NCBI RefSeq assembly: GCF_947492715.1
Contig: NZ_CANLNS010000005.1
Coordinates: 1-64,000, forward strand
Source: an uncultured Psychroserpens sp.
GTDB lineage: Bacteria > Bacteroidota > Bacteroidia > Flavobacteriales > Flavobacteriaceae
DNA length: 64,000 nt
Reading direction: 5' to 3'
The notes below the pieces were generated by a model. It ran no database searches and was not told the origin of the DNA. It saw nothing but the letters and a program-made list of their open reading frames with translations. Positions 1-9,287 of this stretch are shown here, one piece after another (position 1 is the stretch's first letter; each line of letters opens with the position of its first letter). The translations under genes and the position numbers were made by a program.

Positions 1-21
1 GTGGGAGAGTAGGTCGTCGCC
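1..21 (+). rRNA. rrf: 5S ribosomal RNA, 3' end only
   Basis: The first bases match the usual 3' end of a Bacteroidetes 5S rRNA (GGGAGAGTAGGTCGTCGCC). A strong terminator follows directly. The rest of the gene and presumably the 16S-23S operon lie to the left of the window. Only about 20 bases are visible, so the call rests on this end motif and the terminator. Confidence 0.8.
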
Positions 22-28
22 TTTTTTG

Positions 29-60
29 AAACCCTTTTCATATATATATGAAAAGGGTTT
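29..60 (+). terminator. rRNA operon terminator
   Basis: Perfect 32-base palindrome with arms AAACCCTTTTCATA and its complement, followed by a T-rich run (TTTTTTGTTTTTT). It is placed immediately after the 5S end, as expected for the intrinsic terminator of a ribosomal RNA operon. Confidence 0.85.
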
Positions 61-107
61 TTTGTTTTTTATATACTATATTGGGTAAAATTTATTTCAA
101 TTATTAG

Positions 108-2543
108 ATGAGTATTAATGCCGAATTAGAACTAGCTTGGAGTTTTGTTAATAATACCGATAGAAACGTTTTTTTAACTGGAAAAGCTGGAACAGGTAAA
201 ACAACGTTCCTTCATAAGTTGAAAATGAACTCTTTGAAAAGAATGGTCGTTGTTGCCCCAACAGGAGTTGCTGCCATTAATGCAAAAGGAATTACAATTC
301 ACTCATTTTTTCAGGTTCCTTTCGGGCCAATTCTACCACATGATGATTTAAATAGTAAAACGGGTTTTAATAGAAAATTCAATAAAACAAAAATCAATAT
401 TATTAAATCTATTGATTTATTAATAATCGATGAGATTAGTATGGTAAGAGCAGATTTGCTCGATGCTATAGATAAAACACTAAGACGTTTTAGAAACCGA
501 AATAAAGTATTTGGGGGCGTACAGTTATTAATGATTGGTGATTTACAGCAATTGGCGCCCGTTGTAAAAGAAAACGAATGGCAATTGCTAAAAACTCATT
601 ATAAAAACGCCTATTTTTTTAGCAGTTTGGCCTATCAGCAATGCAATGCTGTAACCATTGAATTAAGGCATATATATAGACAAGATAATCCAAAATTTAT
701 TAAAATCTTAAATGAAATAAGGAATAACACACTATCCAAATCTTCAATAAGTGAATTAAATAAACGCTATAGACCAGATTTTACTCCTAATAAAGATGAA
801 GGTTATATCTCATTGACTACACATAATAGTAAAGCTGAAAATACTAATATTTCGGAACTTGAAAATCTTGATGGTGAGCAAAGAGTTTATAAAGCTACTA
901 TTAAGGGTAAATTTCCTGAATTTTCATATCCAAATAAAGAAGAACTAGTACTCAAAGTTGGGGCACAAGTAATGTTTGTGAAAAATGACAGCTCAGTTGA
1001 GAAACGCTATTTTAATGGTAAAATTGGTAAAGTTATTCTTTTGGATGATAATGAAATTATAGTAAAATGCCCAGACGACGATTTTAATATTGTTACAACA
1101 CCTGAAGAATGGGAAAATATTAATTATACTGTAAATAAGGAAACCAAAGTTATTACCGAAAATAGAATAGGAACATATACACAAATGCCTCTAAGGCTAG
1201 CATGGGCAATAACAATTCATAAAAGTCAAGGTTTAACATTTGAAAAGGCCATTATCGATGCAAAAGGTGCCTTCGCTCATGGACAAACCTATGTTGCACT
1301 TAGTAGATGTAAAAGTTTAGAAGGGTTAGTACTTAAAAGTAAAATAAGTGAAAATCAAGTAATCAATGATGCTAATATCAAATCTTTTACACAGTCTGTA
1401 GAAGATAATCCTCCAAATGATATCACTTTGGAAAAATCTAAAATAGGATTTCAGCTCAATCTGATTTCAGAATTGTTCGATTATTATAATTTTTTGTATC
1501 CTGTTAATCGTATTCTAGATATTTATTATAACAATAAAGGAAGTATTGAAGGTGATTTAGAAGCGCCAGTGCAAATAATTAAGAAATCAATTACGGATTT
1601 ATTGAAAGTGGCTAACGGATTTAAATTACAACTTTCGAAACTATCACTTGATAATCTGGTACCTGAAGAGAATAATATACTTCAAGAACGATTTATAAAA
1701 GCTATTGACTATTTTAAAAATCAAACACTCAATCATGTTTCTGAACCATATAAGAACTTAACGTTTTCAACAGATAATAAAGCCTTAGAAAAAGACATGA
1801 ATAAACAATTTGATGCTTTTGAAGAACTATTGTCTAGTAAGCTGCTTTATTTCGAAGGTTTGAAGAAAGGGTTTAATGTGTCTAGCTTTTTAGAACTGAA
1901 GGCTAAATCTGTCTTTCTTGTAAAAGAACAACCTAAAAAAACAAGGAAATCTGTTATTGAAGGCACGACTAATATCGAGCTTTTTGAATTACTTCGTGAA
2001 CTACGAAATACAATCGCTTTACGAGAGGATTTAATACATTATCAAATTTTTACTCAAAAAGCATTATACGAAATGTGTGAAAACTTGCCTACTAATAAAA
2101 TGGAGCTTAATGCTGTAAATGGCATGGGGAAGGTGAGGGTTGAAAAATATGGAAATGATATTTTGAAAGTTATAAGGGCATATTGTGAAGATCATAATAT
2201 TGAAACATCAGTTGATTTGGAGATTTTCGAAAAGCCTAAATCAAAACGAAAAAAGGGAGATACAAAAAAAGAATCTTTAGCATTATTTAAACTAGGAAAA
2301 TCTATAGAATCTATTGCAGATGAGCGTGCATTAAATAGCAATACAATTTTGGGGCACTTAGCAAGTTTTATGTCAACTGGAGAGGTGAAGATTACAGATT
2401 TAATTTCAGAAGAACACTACAATGAATTAAAAGAAATTATACCAAAGCACAGCTTTGAAAACCTCTCAGATCTGAAGCATCAAATTGATGAAAAATATTC
2501 CTATGCTGAACTTAAGTTGGTATTAGAGGAACTGTCAAAATAA
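108..2543 (+). CDS. PIF1-like superfamily 1 helicase with HRDC and C-terminal helix-turn-helix-type region
   Basis: An 811-aa protein predicted to unwind DNA (or R-loops/G-quadruplexes) in the cytoplasm. Visible motifs: Walker A GKAGTGKTTF near residue 25, Walker B LLIIDEISMV near residue 107, motif III MIGDLQQLAP, motif V AITIHKSQGLTFE near residue 367, and motif VI YVALSRCKSLEG. Around residues 625-690 is an HRDC-type helical region ending with a helix-hairpin-like VNGMGKVRVEKYG. The last ~100 residues look like the helicase-associated HTH_40/RQC-C region. Family knowledge places such fusions in Bacteroidetes as AAA/PIF1-like helicases. The start is the ATG 47 bases past the rRNA terminator. 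It is monocistronic, facing the convergent acyl-CoA dehydrogenase gene. Confidence 0.88.
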   Translation: MSINAELELAWSFVNNTDRNVFLTGKAGTGKTTFLHKLKMNSLKRMVVVAPTGVAAINAKGITIHSFFQVPFGPILPHDDLNSKTGFNRKFNKTKINIIKSIDLLIIDEISMVRADLLDAIDKTLRRFRNRNKVFGGVQLLMIGDLQQLAPVVKENEWQLLKTHYKNAYFFSSLAYQQCNAVTIELRHIYRQDNPKFIKILNEIRNNTLSKSSISELNKRYRPDFTPNKDEGYISLTTHNSKAENTNISELENLDGEQRVYKATIKGKFPEFSYPNKEELVLKVGAQVMFVKNDSSVEKRYFNGKIGKVILLDDNEIIVKCPDDDFNIVTTPEEWENINYTVNKETKVITENRIGTYTQMPLRLAWAITIHKSQGLTFEKAIIDAKGAFAHGQTYVALSRCKSLEGLVLKSKISENQVINDANIKSFTQSVEDNPPNDITLEKSKIGFQLNLISELFDYYNFLYPVNRILDIYYNNKGSIEGDLEAPVQIIKKSITDLLKVANGFKLQLSKLSLDNLVPEENNILQERFIKAIDYFKNQTLNHVSEPYKNLTFSTDNKALEKDMNKQFDAFEELLSSKLLYFEGLKKGFNVSSFLELKAKSVFLVKEQPKKTRKSVIEGTTNIELFELLRELRNTIALREDLIHYQIFTQKALYEMCENLPTNKMELNAVNGMGKVRVEKYGNDILKVIRAYCEDHNIETSVDLEIFEKPKSKRKKGDTKKESLALFKLGKSIESIADERALNSNTILGHLASFMSTGEVKITDLISEEHYNELKEIIPKHSFENLSDLKHQIDEKYSYAELKLVLEELSK

Positions 2544-2548
2544 AAAGA

Positions 2549-2574
2549 CCTCATGAAATTTTATTATCATGAAG
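2549..2574. terminator. possible shared terminator between convergent genes
   Basis: Imperfect inverted repeat CCTCATGA / TCATGAAG lies between the ends of the helicase and the acyl-CoA dehydrogenase genes. There is an A-run on the left (a T-run for the minus strand) but only weak T-richness to the right. Position is better evidence than the fold. Confidence 0.35.
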
Positions 2575-2600
2575 CCTTATAATATATATTACAGTAATTT

Positions 2601-3743
2601 CTATGCTCTTATAACACCTCTAGAAATTACAATTTTCTGAATTTCAGAAGTACCTTCATAAATTTGAGTAATCTTAGCATCGCGCATCAAACGTTCAACA
2701 TGATATTCTTTTACGAAACCGTTTCCACCATGAATTTGAACGGCTTCAACAGTTTGTTCCATGGCTACTTTTGATGCATATAATTTCGCAACAGCACTAG
2801 ACATATCATAATTATTTCCTTGATCTTTATCCCAAGCTGCTCTCATGACTAACATACGGGCCGCTTCTATTTCGGTATACATATCAGCTAATTTAAATGC
2901 TATAGCTTGATGATTGCATATTTCAGTTCCAAAAGCTTTACGTTCTTTAGAATATTTAAGAGCTAATTCATAAGCTCCAGAAGCAATACCCAAGGCCTGA
3001 GCTGCAATACCGATGCGACCTCCAGACAACGTCTTCATTGCAAACTTAAATCCAAATCCGTCTTCACCAATTCTATTCTCTTTAGGAACCTTTACATCAT
3101 TAAACTGTAGTGTATGTGTATCACTTCCTCTTATACCTAATTTATCTTCTTTTGGTCCAATATCAAAACCTTCCATGCCTTTTTCAACAATAAATGCATT
3201 GATACCTCTGTGACCTTTTTCTCTGTCTGTTTGAGCAATAACAAGATATACTTCAGCACGACCACCATTTGTAATCCAGTTTTTGGTTCCATTAATCACA
3301 TAATGATCACCTTTATCTATGGCTGTTGTGGCTTGAGACGTTGCATCACTACCTGCTTCCGGCTCACTTAAACAAAATGCTCCAATGCATTGTCCTGTGG
3401 CCAGTTTAGTTAAATATTTTTGTTTCTGTTCTTCTGTACCAAAAGCCTCTAATCCATAACATACTAAAGAATTATTGACAGAAACCATTACAGATGCTGA
3501 TGCATCAATTTTAGAAAGTTCCTCCATAATCAAAACATATGAAATTGCATCCATTCCGCTTCCACCATATTTTGGATCTACCATGATCCCCATAAAACCA
3601 AGCTCTCCCATTTTACGAACAATATCGTCCGGGAAAGTTTGTGTATTATCTCTCTCTATAACTCCGGGTAATAATTCGGTTTGTGCAAAATCACGAGCGG
3701 CATCGCGAATCATAAGATGTTCTTCGGTTAAACTAAAATCCAT
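2601..3743 (-). CDS. acyl-CoA dehydrogenase
   Basis: A 380-aa flavoprotein of the normal short/medium-chain acyl-CoA dehydrogenase length. It is expected to oxidise acyl-CoA to trans-2-enoyl-CoA in fatty-acid or branched-chain amino-acid breakdown, passing electrons to ETF. The ACAD signature FCLSEPEAGSDATS is near residue 125. The C-terminal part has RDAKITQIYEGTSEIQK, whose Glu in YEGTSEIQ is the usual catalytic base of short-chain and butyryl-CoA-type enzymes. It has its own promoter upstream (3781-3811). No other beta-oxidation gene is near, so the chain-length preference cannot be read from context. Confidence 0.93.
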   Translation of the reverse strand: MDFSLTEEHLMIRDAARDFAQTELLPGVIERDNTQTFPDDIVRKMGELGFMGIMVDPKYGGSGMDAISYVLIMEELSKIDASASVMVSVNNSLVCYGLEAFGTEEQKQKYLTKLATGQCIGAFCLSEPEAGSDATSQATTAIDKGDHYVINGTKNWITNGGRAEVYLVIAQTDREKGHRGINAFIVEKGMEGFDIGPKEDKLGIRGSDTHTLQFNDVKVPKENRIGEDGFGFKFAMKTLSGGRIGIAAQALGIASGAYELALKYSKERKAFGTEICNHQAIAFKLADMYTEIEAARMLVMRAAWDKDQGNNYDMSSAVAKLYASKVAMEQTVEAVQIHGGNGFVKEYHVERLMRDAKITQIYEGTSEIQKIVISRGVIRA

Positions 3744-3780
3744 AGTATGTATAAATTATTGAATTGATAAAAAGTGAGTG

Positions 3781-3811
3781 CAAAGATAAGTCTTTATTAG
3801 TATATTTTCAA
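3781..3811 (-). promoter_or_regulatory. promoter of the acyl-CoA dehydrogenase gene
   Basis: On the minus strand a perfect Bacteroidetes -7 box TATCTTTG (3788-3781) follows a TTG (3811-3809) with a 20-base spacer. It lies 38 bases before the start codon. Confidence 0.6.
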
Positions 3812-3835
3812 TAAGGATTGCTATTTTTACTCAAT

Positions 3836-4894
3836 ATGATAAAATCTAAGTACAATGTTATTGGCGTTATGTCTGGAACATCTTTGGATGGAATTGATCT
3901 AGCCTATATTAAATTTGAGAACAATTCAAACTGGACATTTGAAATTCATGCTTCTGAAACCATTCCATATACCGATTCTTGGAAACAAAAATTGTCTAAT
4001 CTTGTTACTTATAACTTAGAAGACCTTAAATTAATCGACAAGTTTTATACAATTCACTTATCTCATGTAATTAGGGATTTTATTCGGAAATATCAACTTA
4101 GTGATATTGATGCCATTTGTTCACATGGACATACAGCATTACATCAGCCCGAACAGCTATTTACTTATCAAATAGGAAATTTACCTAGCATATCATCATT
4201 AACGAATCATCTGGTAGTTTGTGATTTTAGAACTCAAGACGTTAGTTTAAATGGTCAAGGAGCTCCTTTAGTTCCAATAGGAGATAAACTGTTATTCTCA
4301 GCGTATGATAGTTGTATTAACTTGGGAGGATTTGCAAATATATCCTCTGAAATTAACTCCGAAAGAATAGCTTACGATATTTGTCCGGTTAACATAGTCT
4401 TGAACCGATATGCTAATCTTTTAGGTTTTGATTATGACGACGGTGGAAAAATCGCAAAATCAGGAATACTTAATCAATCTCTATTACAACAGCTAAACAG
4501 CTTGGATTTTTACAAACAAAAAGCACCAAAGTCGTTAGGGGTAGAATGGGTCGATAAACATCTATTCCCACTATTAGAAACTAGTCAATTGTCTGAAAGA
4601 GATATTCTAAGAACAATGATCGAACATATAGCCATTCAAATAAGTAATGTTATAAAAGTACATTCTGAAGTGCTTTTTACTGGAGGTGGAGTTTATAATA
4701 GTTTTCTCTTAGATCGAATTAGAACCTTAAAAGAGTTTAATCTAGTAAAACCATCTAATACCATAATAGAATATAAGGAAGCCCTGATATTTGGACTATT
4801 AGGAGTATTAAAACTAAGAGGAGAAACTAATTGTTTGTCTAGCGTTACGGGTGCAGATTACGATCATAGTTCAGGAGAAATTTATAATGTTTAA
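3836..4894 (+). CDS. anmK: anhydro-N-acetylmuramic acid kinase
   Basis: Phosphorylates 1,6-anhydro-MurNAc to MurNAc-6-phosphate during recycling of cell-wall sugars (ASKHA-fold sugar kinase, cytoplasmic). The N-terminal GVMSGTSLDGIDLAY and the DFRTQDVSLNGQGAPLVP stretch are hallmarks of AnmK, and a second nucleotide-binding segment EVLFTGGGVYNSFLL lies near the C-terminus. At 352 aa it is slightly shorter than the ~370-aa E. coli enzyme, as is common in Bacteroidetes. The ATG at 3836 (MIKSKYNVIGV) is preferred over an in-frame TTG at 3818. A -7-like TATTTTTA sits at 3822-3829, which would give a very short leader. Confidence 0.93.
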   Translation: MIKSKYNVIGVMSGTSLDGIDLAYIKFENNSNWTFEIHASETIPYTDSWKQKLSNLVTYNLEDLKLIDKFYTIHLSHVIRDFIRKYQLSDIDAICSHGHTALHQPEQLFTYQIGNLPSISSLTNHLVVCDFRTQDVSLNGQGAPLVPIGDKLLFSAYDSCINLGGFANISSEINSERIAYDICPVNIVLNRYANLLGFDYDDGGKIAKSGILNQSLLQQLNSLDFYKQKAPKSLGVEWVDKHLFPLLETSQLSERDILRTMIEHIAIQISNVIKVHSEVLFTGGGVYNSFLLDRIRTLKEFNLVKPSNTIIEYKEALIFGLLGVLKLRGETNCLSSVTGADYDHSSGEIYNV

Positions 4895-5048
4895 AATTAT
4901 TGTAAAATTCTAATCTAGCGATTTTTAGTTTTTTATATTTGTTAAAGAATAACTAACTAATGAAGCCAGCAGATTCAAAATTGGTTTTTAGATCTTTTTT
5001 GAATGTTTGAGCGACATCTAAATCAACTGATAAAGTAAGAACTCTTAG

Positions 5049-6275
5049 ATGAAAGAATTACTCCAAAAGTACGAAGACAAAGACCCTGAAATCATTTTTA
5101 ATTGGAAAGACCCCGAAACAGAAGCCGAAGGCTGGACTGTAATAAACTCACTTCGTGGAGGTGCAGCTGGCGGTGGAACAAGAATGCGTAAGGGCTTAGA
5201 TATGAATGAAGTTTTATCGTTAGCTAAAACTATGGAAGTTAAATTTACGGTTTCTGGTCCTGCCATTGGAGGCGCAAAATCTGGTATAAATTTCGACCCT
5301 AAAGACCCTCGTAAAAAAGGCGTTTTAGAACGTTGGTATAAAGCCGTATCTCCTTTATTAAAAAGTTATTACGGTACTGGTGGAGACCTCAATGTTGATG
5401 AAATACATGAAGTTATACCAATCACAGAAGAGAGTGGTGTTTGGCATCCTCAAGAGGGTGTTTTTGAAGGGCACTTTAGACCAACTCAAGCCGATAAAAT
5501 TAATAGAATAGGACAATTACGTCATGGCGTAATTAAAGTTATTGAAAACCCTAAATATTCGCCAAGTGTTGCCAGAAAATATACAGTGGCAGATATGATA
5601 ACCGGTTTTGGTGTCGCCGAAGCAGCAAGACACTTTTATGATGTTCAAGGTGATACAATTGTTGGTAAACGCGCCATTGTACAAGGTTTTGGTAATGTAG
5701 GTGCTGCTGCCGCTTTTTACTTGGCACAAATGGGTGCTAAAGTAGTAGGTATCATTGATATTGTTGGAGGTTTAATAAATGAAGAAGGATTTTCATTTGA
5801 GGAAATTACAAACCTTTATCTCGCAAAATCGGGTAATACTTTGGTAAGTGATAATCTCATTCCATTTTCAGAAATAAATGAAAAAATATGGTCTCTTAAA
5901 ACCGAAATATTCGCCCCATGTGCAGCTTCTAGATTGATTACTCAAAATCAAATAGATCAAATGATTAATACAGGCTTAGAAGTCATTTCATGTGGTGCTA
6001 ATGTGCCCTTTGCTGATAAAGAAATTTTCTTCGGAAGTATAATGGAGCATACCGATAACAAGGTAAGTTTAATTCCAGATTTTATTTCTAATTGTGGTAT
6101 GGCAAGAGTTTTCGCCTACTTTATGGAACGTAGAGTGCAAATGACTGATGAAGCAATTTTTAATGATACTTCTGAAATTATTAGAAGAGCAATAGAAAAA
6201 GTTTACGAGAAAAATCAAGGAAAAACGGGAATTAGTGCATCTGCATTCGAAATTGCCCTTACGCAACTTATATAA
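5049..6275 (+). CDS. Glu/Leu/Phe/Val-family amino-acid dehydrogenase
   Basis: A 408-aa NAD(P)-dependent oxidative deaminase linking an amino acid to its 2-oxoacid. The substrate-binding half shows GGAAGGGTRMRKGLDMNEVL, TVSGPAIGGAKSGI with the conserved lysine, and YGTGGDLNVDE. The Rossmann half has VQGFGNVGAAAAFYLAQMGA near residue 215. This Bacteroidetes group is usually annotated generically as Glu/Leu/Phe/Val dehydrogenase, so the real substrate (Glu versus branched-chain) is not fixed by sequence alone. A -7-like TATATTTG lies at 4934-4941, about 110 bases upstream, followed by a 16-codon ATG-started frame at 4960-5010. nhaD starts 12 bases after its stop, suggesting an operon. Confidence 0.9.
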   Translation: MKELLQKYEDKDPEIIFNWKDPETEAEGWTVINSLRGGAAGGGTRMRKGLDMNEVLSLAKTMEVKFTVSGPAIGGAKSGINFDPKDPRKKGVLERWYKAVSPLLKSYYGTGGDLNVDEIHEVIPITEESGVWHPQEGVFEGHFRPTQADKINRIGQLRHGVIKVIENPKYSPSVARKYTVADMITGFGVAEAARHFYDVQGDTIVGKRAIVQGFGNVGAAAAFYLAQMGAKVVGIIDIVGGLINEEGFSFEEITNLYLAKSGNTLVSDNLIPFSEINEKIWSLKTEIFAPCAASRLITQNQIDQMINTGLEVISCGANVPFADKEIFFGSIMEHTDNKVSLIPDFISNCGMARVFAYFMERRVQMTDEAIFNDTSEIIRRAIEKVYEKNQGKTGISASAFEIALTQLI

Positions 6276-6287
6276 TACACAACCAGT

Positions 6288-7682
6288 ATGGAAACAGTAA
6301 TAATTTTAGTATTTGTATTTGGTTATTTAGCCATTACATTAGAACATAGTATTAAAATCGATAAACTTATACCGGCATTGGTAATGATGGCTATAAGTTG
6401 GGCATTAATCTCGCTCGGAATAGATTCGTTCTCGCAATGGTTTGATTCTGCTAATCATGGATTAGTGGATGGGTTTTCAGGATTAGAACACGAGAATAAG
6501 ATGCATCTCATGGAGGAAACACTCCTTCATCATTTGGGTAAGACAGCCGAAATTTTGGTCTTTTTGCTTGGTGCGATGACTATTGTAGAAATTATTGATT
6601 ATTTCGACGGATTTTCAACAATAAAAGGGTTCATTAAAACAAAAAGTAAAAAGAGAATACTCTGGATTTTTGCGATATTAGCGTTTATCCTTTCTGCAAT
6701 AATAGATAACCTAACTGCCACGATAGTGCTAATTTCTATTTTGCAAAAAATTGTAAAAGATAGAAGTGTTAGAATATGGTATGCTGGTTTAATTATTATT
6801 GCTGCTAATGCAGGAGGGGCTTGGTCTCCAATAGGAGACGTGACAACCACAATGTTGTGGATTGGGAACAAAGTATCTGTTGGACATTTGTTTGGATATT
6901 TGTTTTTACCATCGCTCATATGTATGATCGTGCCAACATTTATAGCATCGTTTTTACCAGCATTTAAAGGTGATTTAGATATCGAGGAAGATTCAAATGA
7001 TAAGCCTAAAAGTCGATTTAGCTCTACAATGCTATATTTAGGATTGGGTGCCATTGTATTTGTTCCTGTGTTTAAAGTGATTACACATCTACCACCTTAT
7101 GTGGGTATGATGCTCTCTTTAGGGGTTGTAGCTATTTTTGCAGAAATTTACAGTAACTCTAAATTTAGTATTACTGAAATTAATAATGAAGAAAGTGAAG
7201 CGCATGCTCACCATAGTCCAGTTCATCACTCTTTATCTAAAATTGAACTACCGAGTATTCTATTTTTCCTTGGGATATTAATGGCCGTTGCTGCATTAGA
7301 ATCTTTAGGAATCTTATTCAATTTTGCCGATTCTTTGCAGGACAATGTAAGTTTATTAGGAACAGAAATGGACGGCACAAGAGTTTCCGATTTAGTAGTG
7401 ATATTACTTGGTATTGGTTCGGCCGTTATAGATAATGTTCCTTTAGTTGCCGCAAGTTTAGGAATGTTCTCTGAAGCAATGGATAATCAATTATGGCATT
7501 TTATTGCTTATTCCGCAGGAACAGGTGGAAGTATGTTAATTATTGGTTCAGCCGCTGGTGTTGTTGCCATGGGAATGGAAAAAATAGATTTTTTCTGGTA
7601 TCTTAAAAAAATCTCTTGGCTAGCATTATTAGGGTTTTTAGCTGGGGCAGTTGTATTTTTATTTACGCGAACATTATTCTAA
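6288..7682 (+). CDS. nhaD: Na+/H+ antiporter NhaD
   Basis: A 464-aa inner-membrane sodium/proton antiporter of the NhaD type in the ion-transporter superfamily. The sequence is nearly all hydrophobic helices. The hallmark inverted-topology motifs are visible: IIDNLTATIVLIS near residue 140, NAGGAWSPIGDVTTTMLW near 177, and VIDNVPLVAAS near 382, followed by AGTGGSMLIIGSAAGV. A His-rich cytoplasmic-type loop (HAHHSPVHHS) near residue 306 is notable and could serve pH or metal sensing; that is inference. It sits 12 bases behind the amino-acid dehydrogenase gene. Its expected role is Na+ extrusion and pH control in a marine or salt-exposed cell. Confidence 0.93.
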   Translation: METVIILVFVFGYLAITLEHSIKIDKLIPALVMMAISWALISLGIDSFSQWFDSANHGLVDGFSGLEHENKMHLMEETLLHHLGKTAEILVFLLGAMTIVEIIDYFDGFSTIKGFIKTKSKKRILWIFAILAFILSAIIDNLTATIVLISILQKIVKDRSVRIWYAGLIIIAANAGGAWSPIGDVTTTMLWIGNKVSVGHLFGYLFLPSLICMIVPTFIASFLPAFKGDLDIEEDSNDKPKSRFSSTMLYLGLGAIVFVPVFKVITHLPPYVGMMLSLGVVAIFAEIYSNSKFSITEINNEESEAHAHHSPVHHSLSKIELPSILFFLGILMAVAALESLGILFNFADSLQDNVSLLGTEMDGTRVSDLVVILLGIGSAVIDNVPLVAASLGMFSEAMDNQLWHFIAYSAGTGGSMLIIGSAAGVVAMGMEKIDFFWYLKKISWLALLGFLAGAVVFLFTRTLF

Positions 7683-7749
7683 GAGTATACTTTAGGAAGA
7701 AAACAATCGTTATTACAATAGTTTAAAATTAATTTTCAATTTTATTAAT

Positions 7750-8433
7750 ATGATAATTCAAGATGGAGCAGAAGTAATTACTGATGCAGAATCAACCGAA
7801 AAAACATTATCCATTATAGAACTTATAAGTAGTGGAGGTACGGCAGGACAAGTCATCATTGCTCTGTTGTTTATTTTACTAATTGTTGCTATTTATATTT
7901 ATTTTGAACGCCTTTTTGCAATTAAATCCGCATCTAAAGTAGATTCAAATTTCATGAATCAAATTAAAGATCATGTAAGTAATGGGAAAATAGATTCTGC
8001 CCAGATGTTATGTGCACAGGTAAATTCTCCAGTATCTCGACTAATAAACAAAGGAATTACTCGTATTGGAAAACCCTTAGAAGATATTAACACTGCAATT
8101 GAAAATGCTGGTCGCTTAGAAATTTATAACCTTGAAAAAAATGTTAGTGTTTTAGCTACGATTTCTGGAGTTGCACCAATGATTGGATTCTTAGGTACAG
8201 TAATTGGTATGATATTGTCCATTTTTGAAATTGCCAATTCTGGTGGTCAAATCGATATAAAACAACTTTCAGATGGGTTATATACAGCAATGACAACAAC
8301 CGTTGCCGGACTTATTGTTGGTATTGTAGCTTATATGTTTTATAACCATTTGGTAGTGAAGACAGATAAAGTAGTCTATCAAATGGAAGCCAATTCATTA
8401 GAATTTTTAGATCACTTAAACGAGCCTATTTAA
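7750..8433 (+). CDS. exbB: ExbB/TolQ/MotA-family proton channel
   Basis: A 227-aa inner-membrane channel subunit that, with ExbD, uses the proton gradient to energise a TonB-like protein. There is one N-terminal membrane helix (about residues 35-55) and a helix pair around residues 135-160 and 180-205. The family core ATISGVAPMIGFLGTVIGM and the GLYTAMTTTVAGLIVGIVAY segment are both intact. Its stop codon overlaps the ATG of exbD by one base, marking the start of a tight exbB-exbD-exbD2-tonB-folC cluster. No clear -7 box was found in the short upstream gap. Confidence 0.92.
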   Translation: MIIQDGAEVITDAESTEKTLSIIELISSGGTAGQVIIALLFILLIVAIYIYFERLFAIKSASKVDSNFMNQIKDHVSNGKIDSAQMLCAQVNSPVSRLINKGITRIGKPLEDINTAIENAGRLEIYNLEKNVSVLATISGVAPMIGFLGTVIGMILSIFEIANSGGQIDIKQLSDGLYTAMTTTVAGLIVGIVAYMFYNHLVVKTDKVVYQMEANSLEFLDHLNEPI

Positions 8434-8828
8434 TGAATTTAAGAGGAAGAAATAAAGTAACACCAGAATTCAATATGTCGTCAATGACAGATATTGTATT
8501 CTTGTTATTGATCTTTTTTATGTTAGCGTCTACTTTGGTCACGACAAATGCAATTGATATTCTATTACCAAAAGCAAGTGGTAAAACAGAAAACAAAAGA
8601 TCTGTAGCCGTAAGCATCAAAAAAGATTTAACCTATTATATAGACCAAAAACGAGTTGGTGAAAGTGTTCTAGAAAATGAATTAGTGGCAGCACTATCAA
8701 GTCAGGACGAACCAACTGTAGTGTTAAGAGCTGAAAAATCAGTGCCAGTAGAGAATGTCGTGAAAGTGATGGATATTGCTAATAGAAATAAGTTCAAAGT
8801 AATTTTGGCAGTTAAACCAAATAACTAA
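8433..8828 (+). CDS. exbD: biopolymer transporter ExbD (canonical copy)
   Basis: A 131-aa ExbD/TolR-family protein with a short cytoplasmic tail, one membrane helix (about residues 18-40) and a periplasmic domain. The helix carries the proton-conducting aspartate in SSMTDIVFLLLIFFML, as expected. The periplasmic end, TVVLRAEKSVPVENVVKVMD, is typical of ExbD. It is translationally coupled to exbB (one-base overlap) and followed after one base by a diverged duplicate. It should form the ExbB5-ExbD2-type motor. Confidence 0.93.
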   Translation: MNLRGRNKVTPEFNMSSMTDIVFLLLIFFMLASTLVTTNAIDILLPKASGKTENKRSVAVSIKKDLTYYIDQKRVGESVLENELVAALSSQDEPTVVLRAEKSVPVENVVKVMDIANRNKFKVILAVKPNN

Positions 8829-8829
8829 G

Positions 8830-9216
8830 GTGAAACGAAACCTAAAACCGTTTATATATATAGGATTAGGTGTCGTTTTATTAGTAACGTTGTTTTATTT
8901 TAAATCCTTAACAGATAAAATACAGTACGATAATAGTGTTGACCTTGAATTACCAATAACAACACCTAACGATACGATACAAAACGATAATGTCGTTAAT
9001 GTTTTTATAAAGGAAGATTTAAGCATTTATGTTGACAGTATTAAACGGGATATTAAAGACCTTGAAGGAATTTTGATTAACAGGGCTGTAAATGACAGTT
9101 TAACTATAGTTTTAGGAGCAGAAAAATCAGTGCCAGTATCAAATATCATTGATGTTATGACTGTGGCTAATAAGCATAAATTTAAAACCATATTGGCTGT
9201 TAAACCTGAAATGTAG
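8830..9216 (+). CDS. diverged ExbD-like paralogue without the membrane aspartate
   Basis: A 128-aa protein starting with GTG one base after exbD. Its C-terminal third is clearly homologous to the preceding ExbD: LGAEKSVPVSNIIDVM and ILAVKP match RAEKSVPVENVVKVMD and ILAVKP. The N-terminal membrane helix is different: KPFIYIGLGVVLLVTLFYF has no acidic residue, and the ExbD MTDIVF motif is absent. It therefore keeps the periplasmic fold but probably cannot conduct protons. It may act as a structural or regulatory partner of the motor, which is inference. A tandem duplication followed by divergence is the simplest origin. Confidence 0.75.
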   Translation: MKRNLKPFIYIGLGVVLLVTLFYFKSLTDKIQYDNSVDLELPITTPNDTIQNDNVVNVFIKEDLSIYVDSIKRDIKDLEGILINRAVNDSLTIVLGAEKSVPVSNIIDVMTVANKHKFKTILAVKPEM

Positions 9217-9287
9217 CTGTTATAAACAAAAGTTTGGAATGAATCTTGTAAACTAACTAAATAGATTGTATAAATTGAAATAACCTC

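Noticed and set aside
4960-5010. 16-codon frame (MKPADSKLVFRSFLNV) before the amino-acid dehydrogenase gene, considered as a leader peptide
   Set aside because: No run of regulatory codons, no terminator/antiterminator pair and no conservation evidence; too short to support.
6599-7054. 151-codon open frame on the minus strand inside nhaD
   Set aside because: It lies fully within a confident membrane-protein gene; its product is low-complexity and matches nothing. Treated as a shadow frame.
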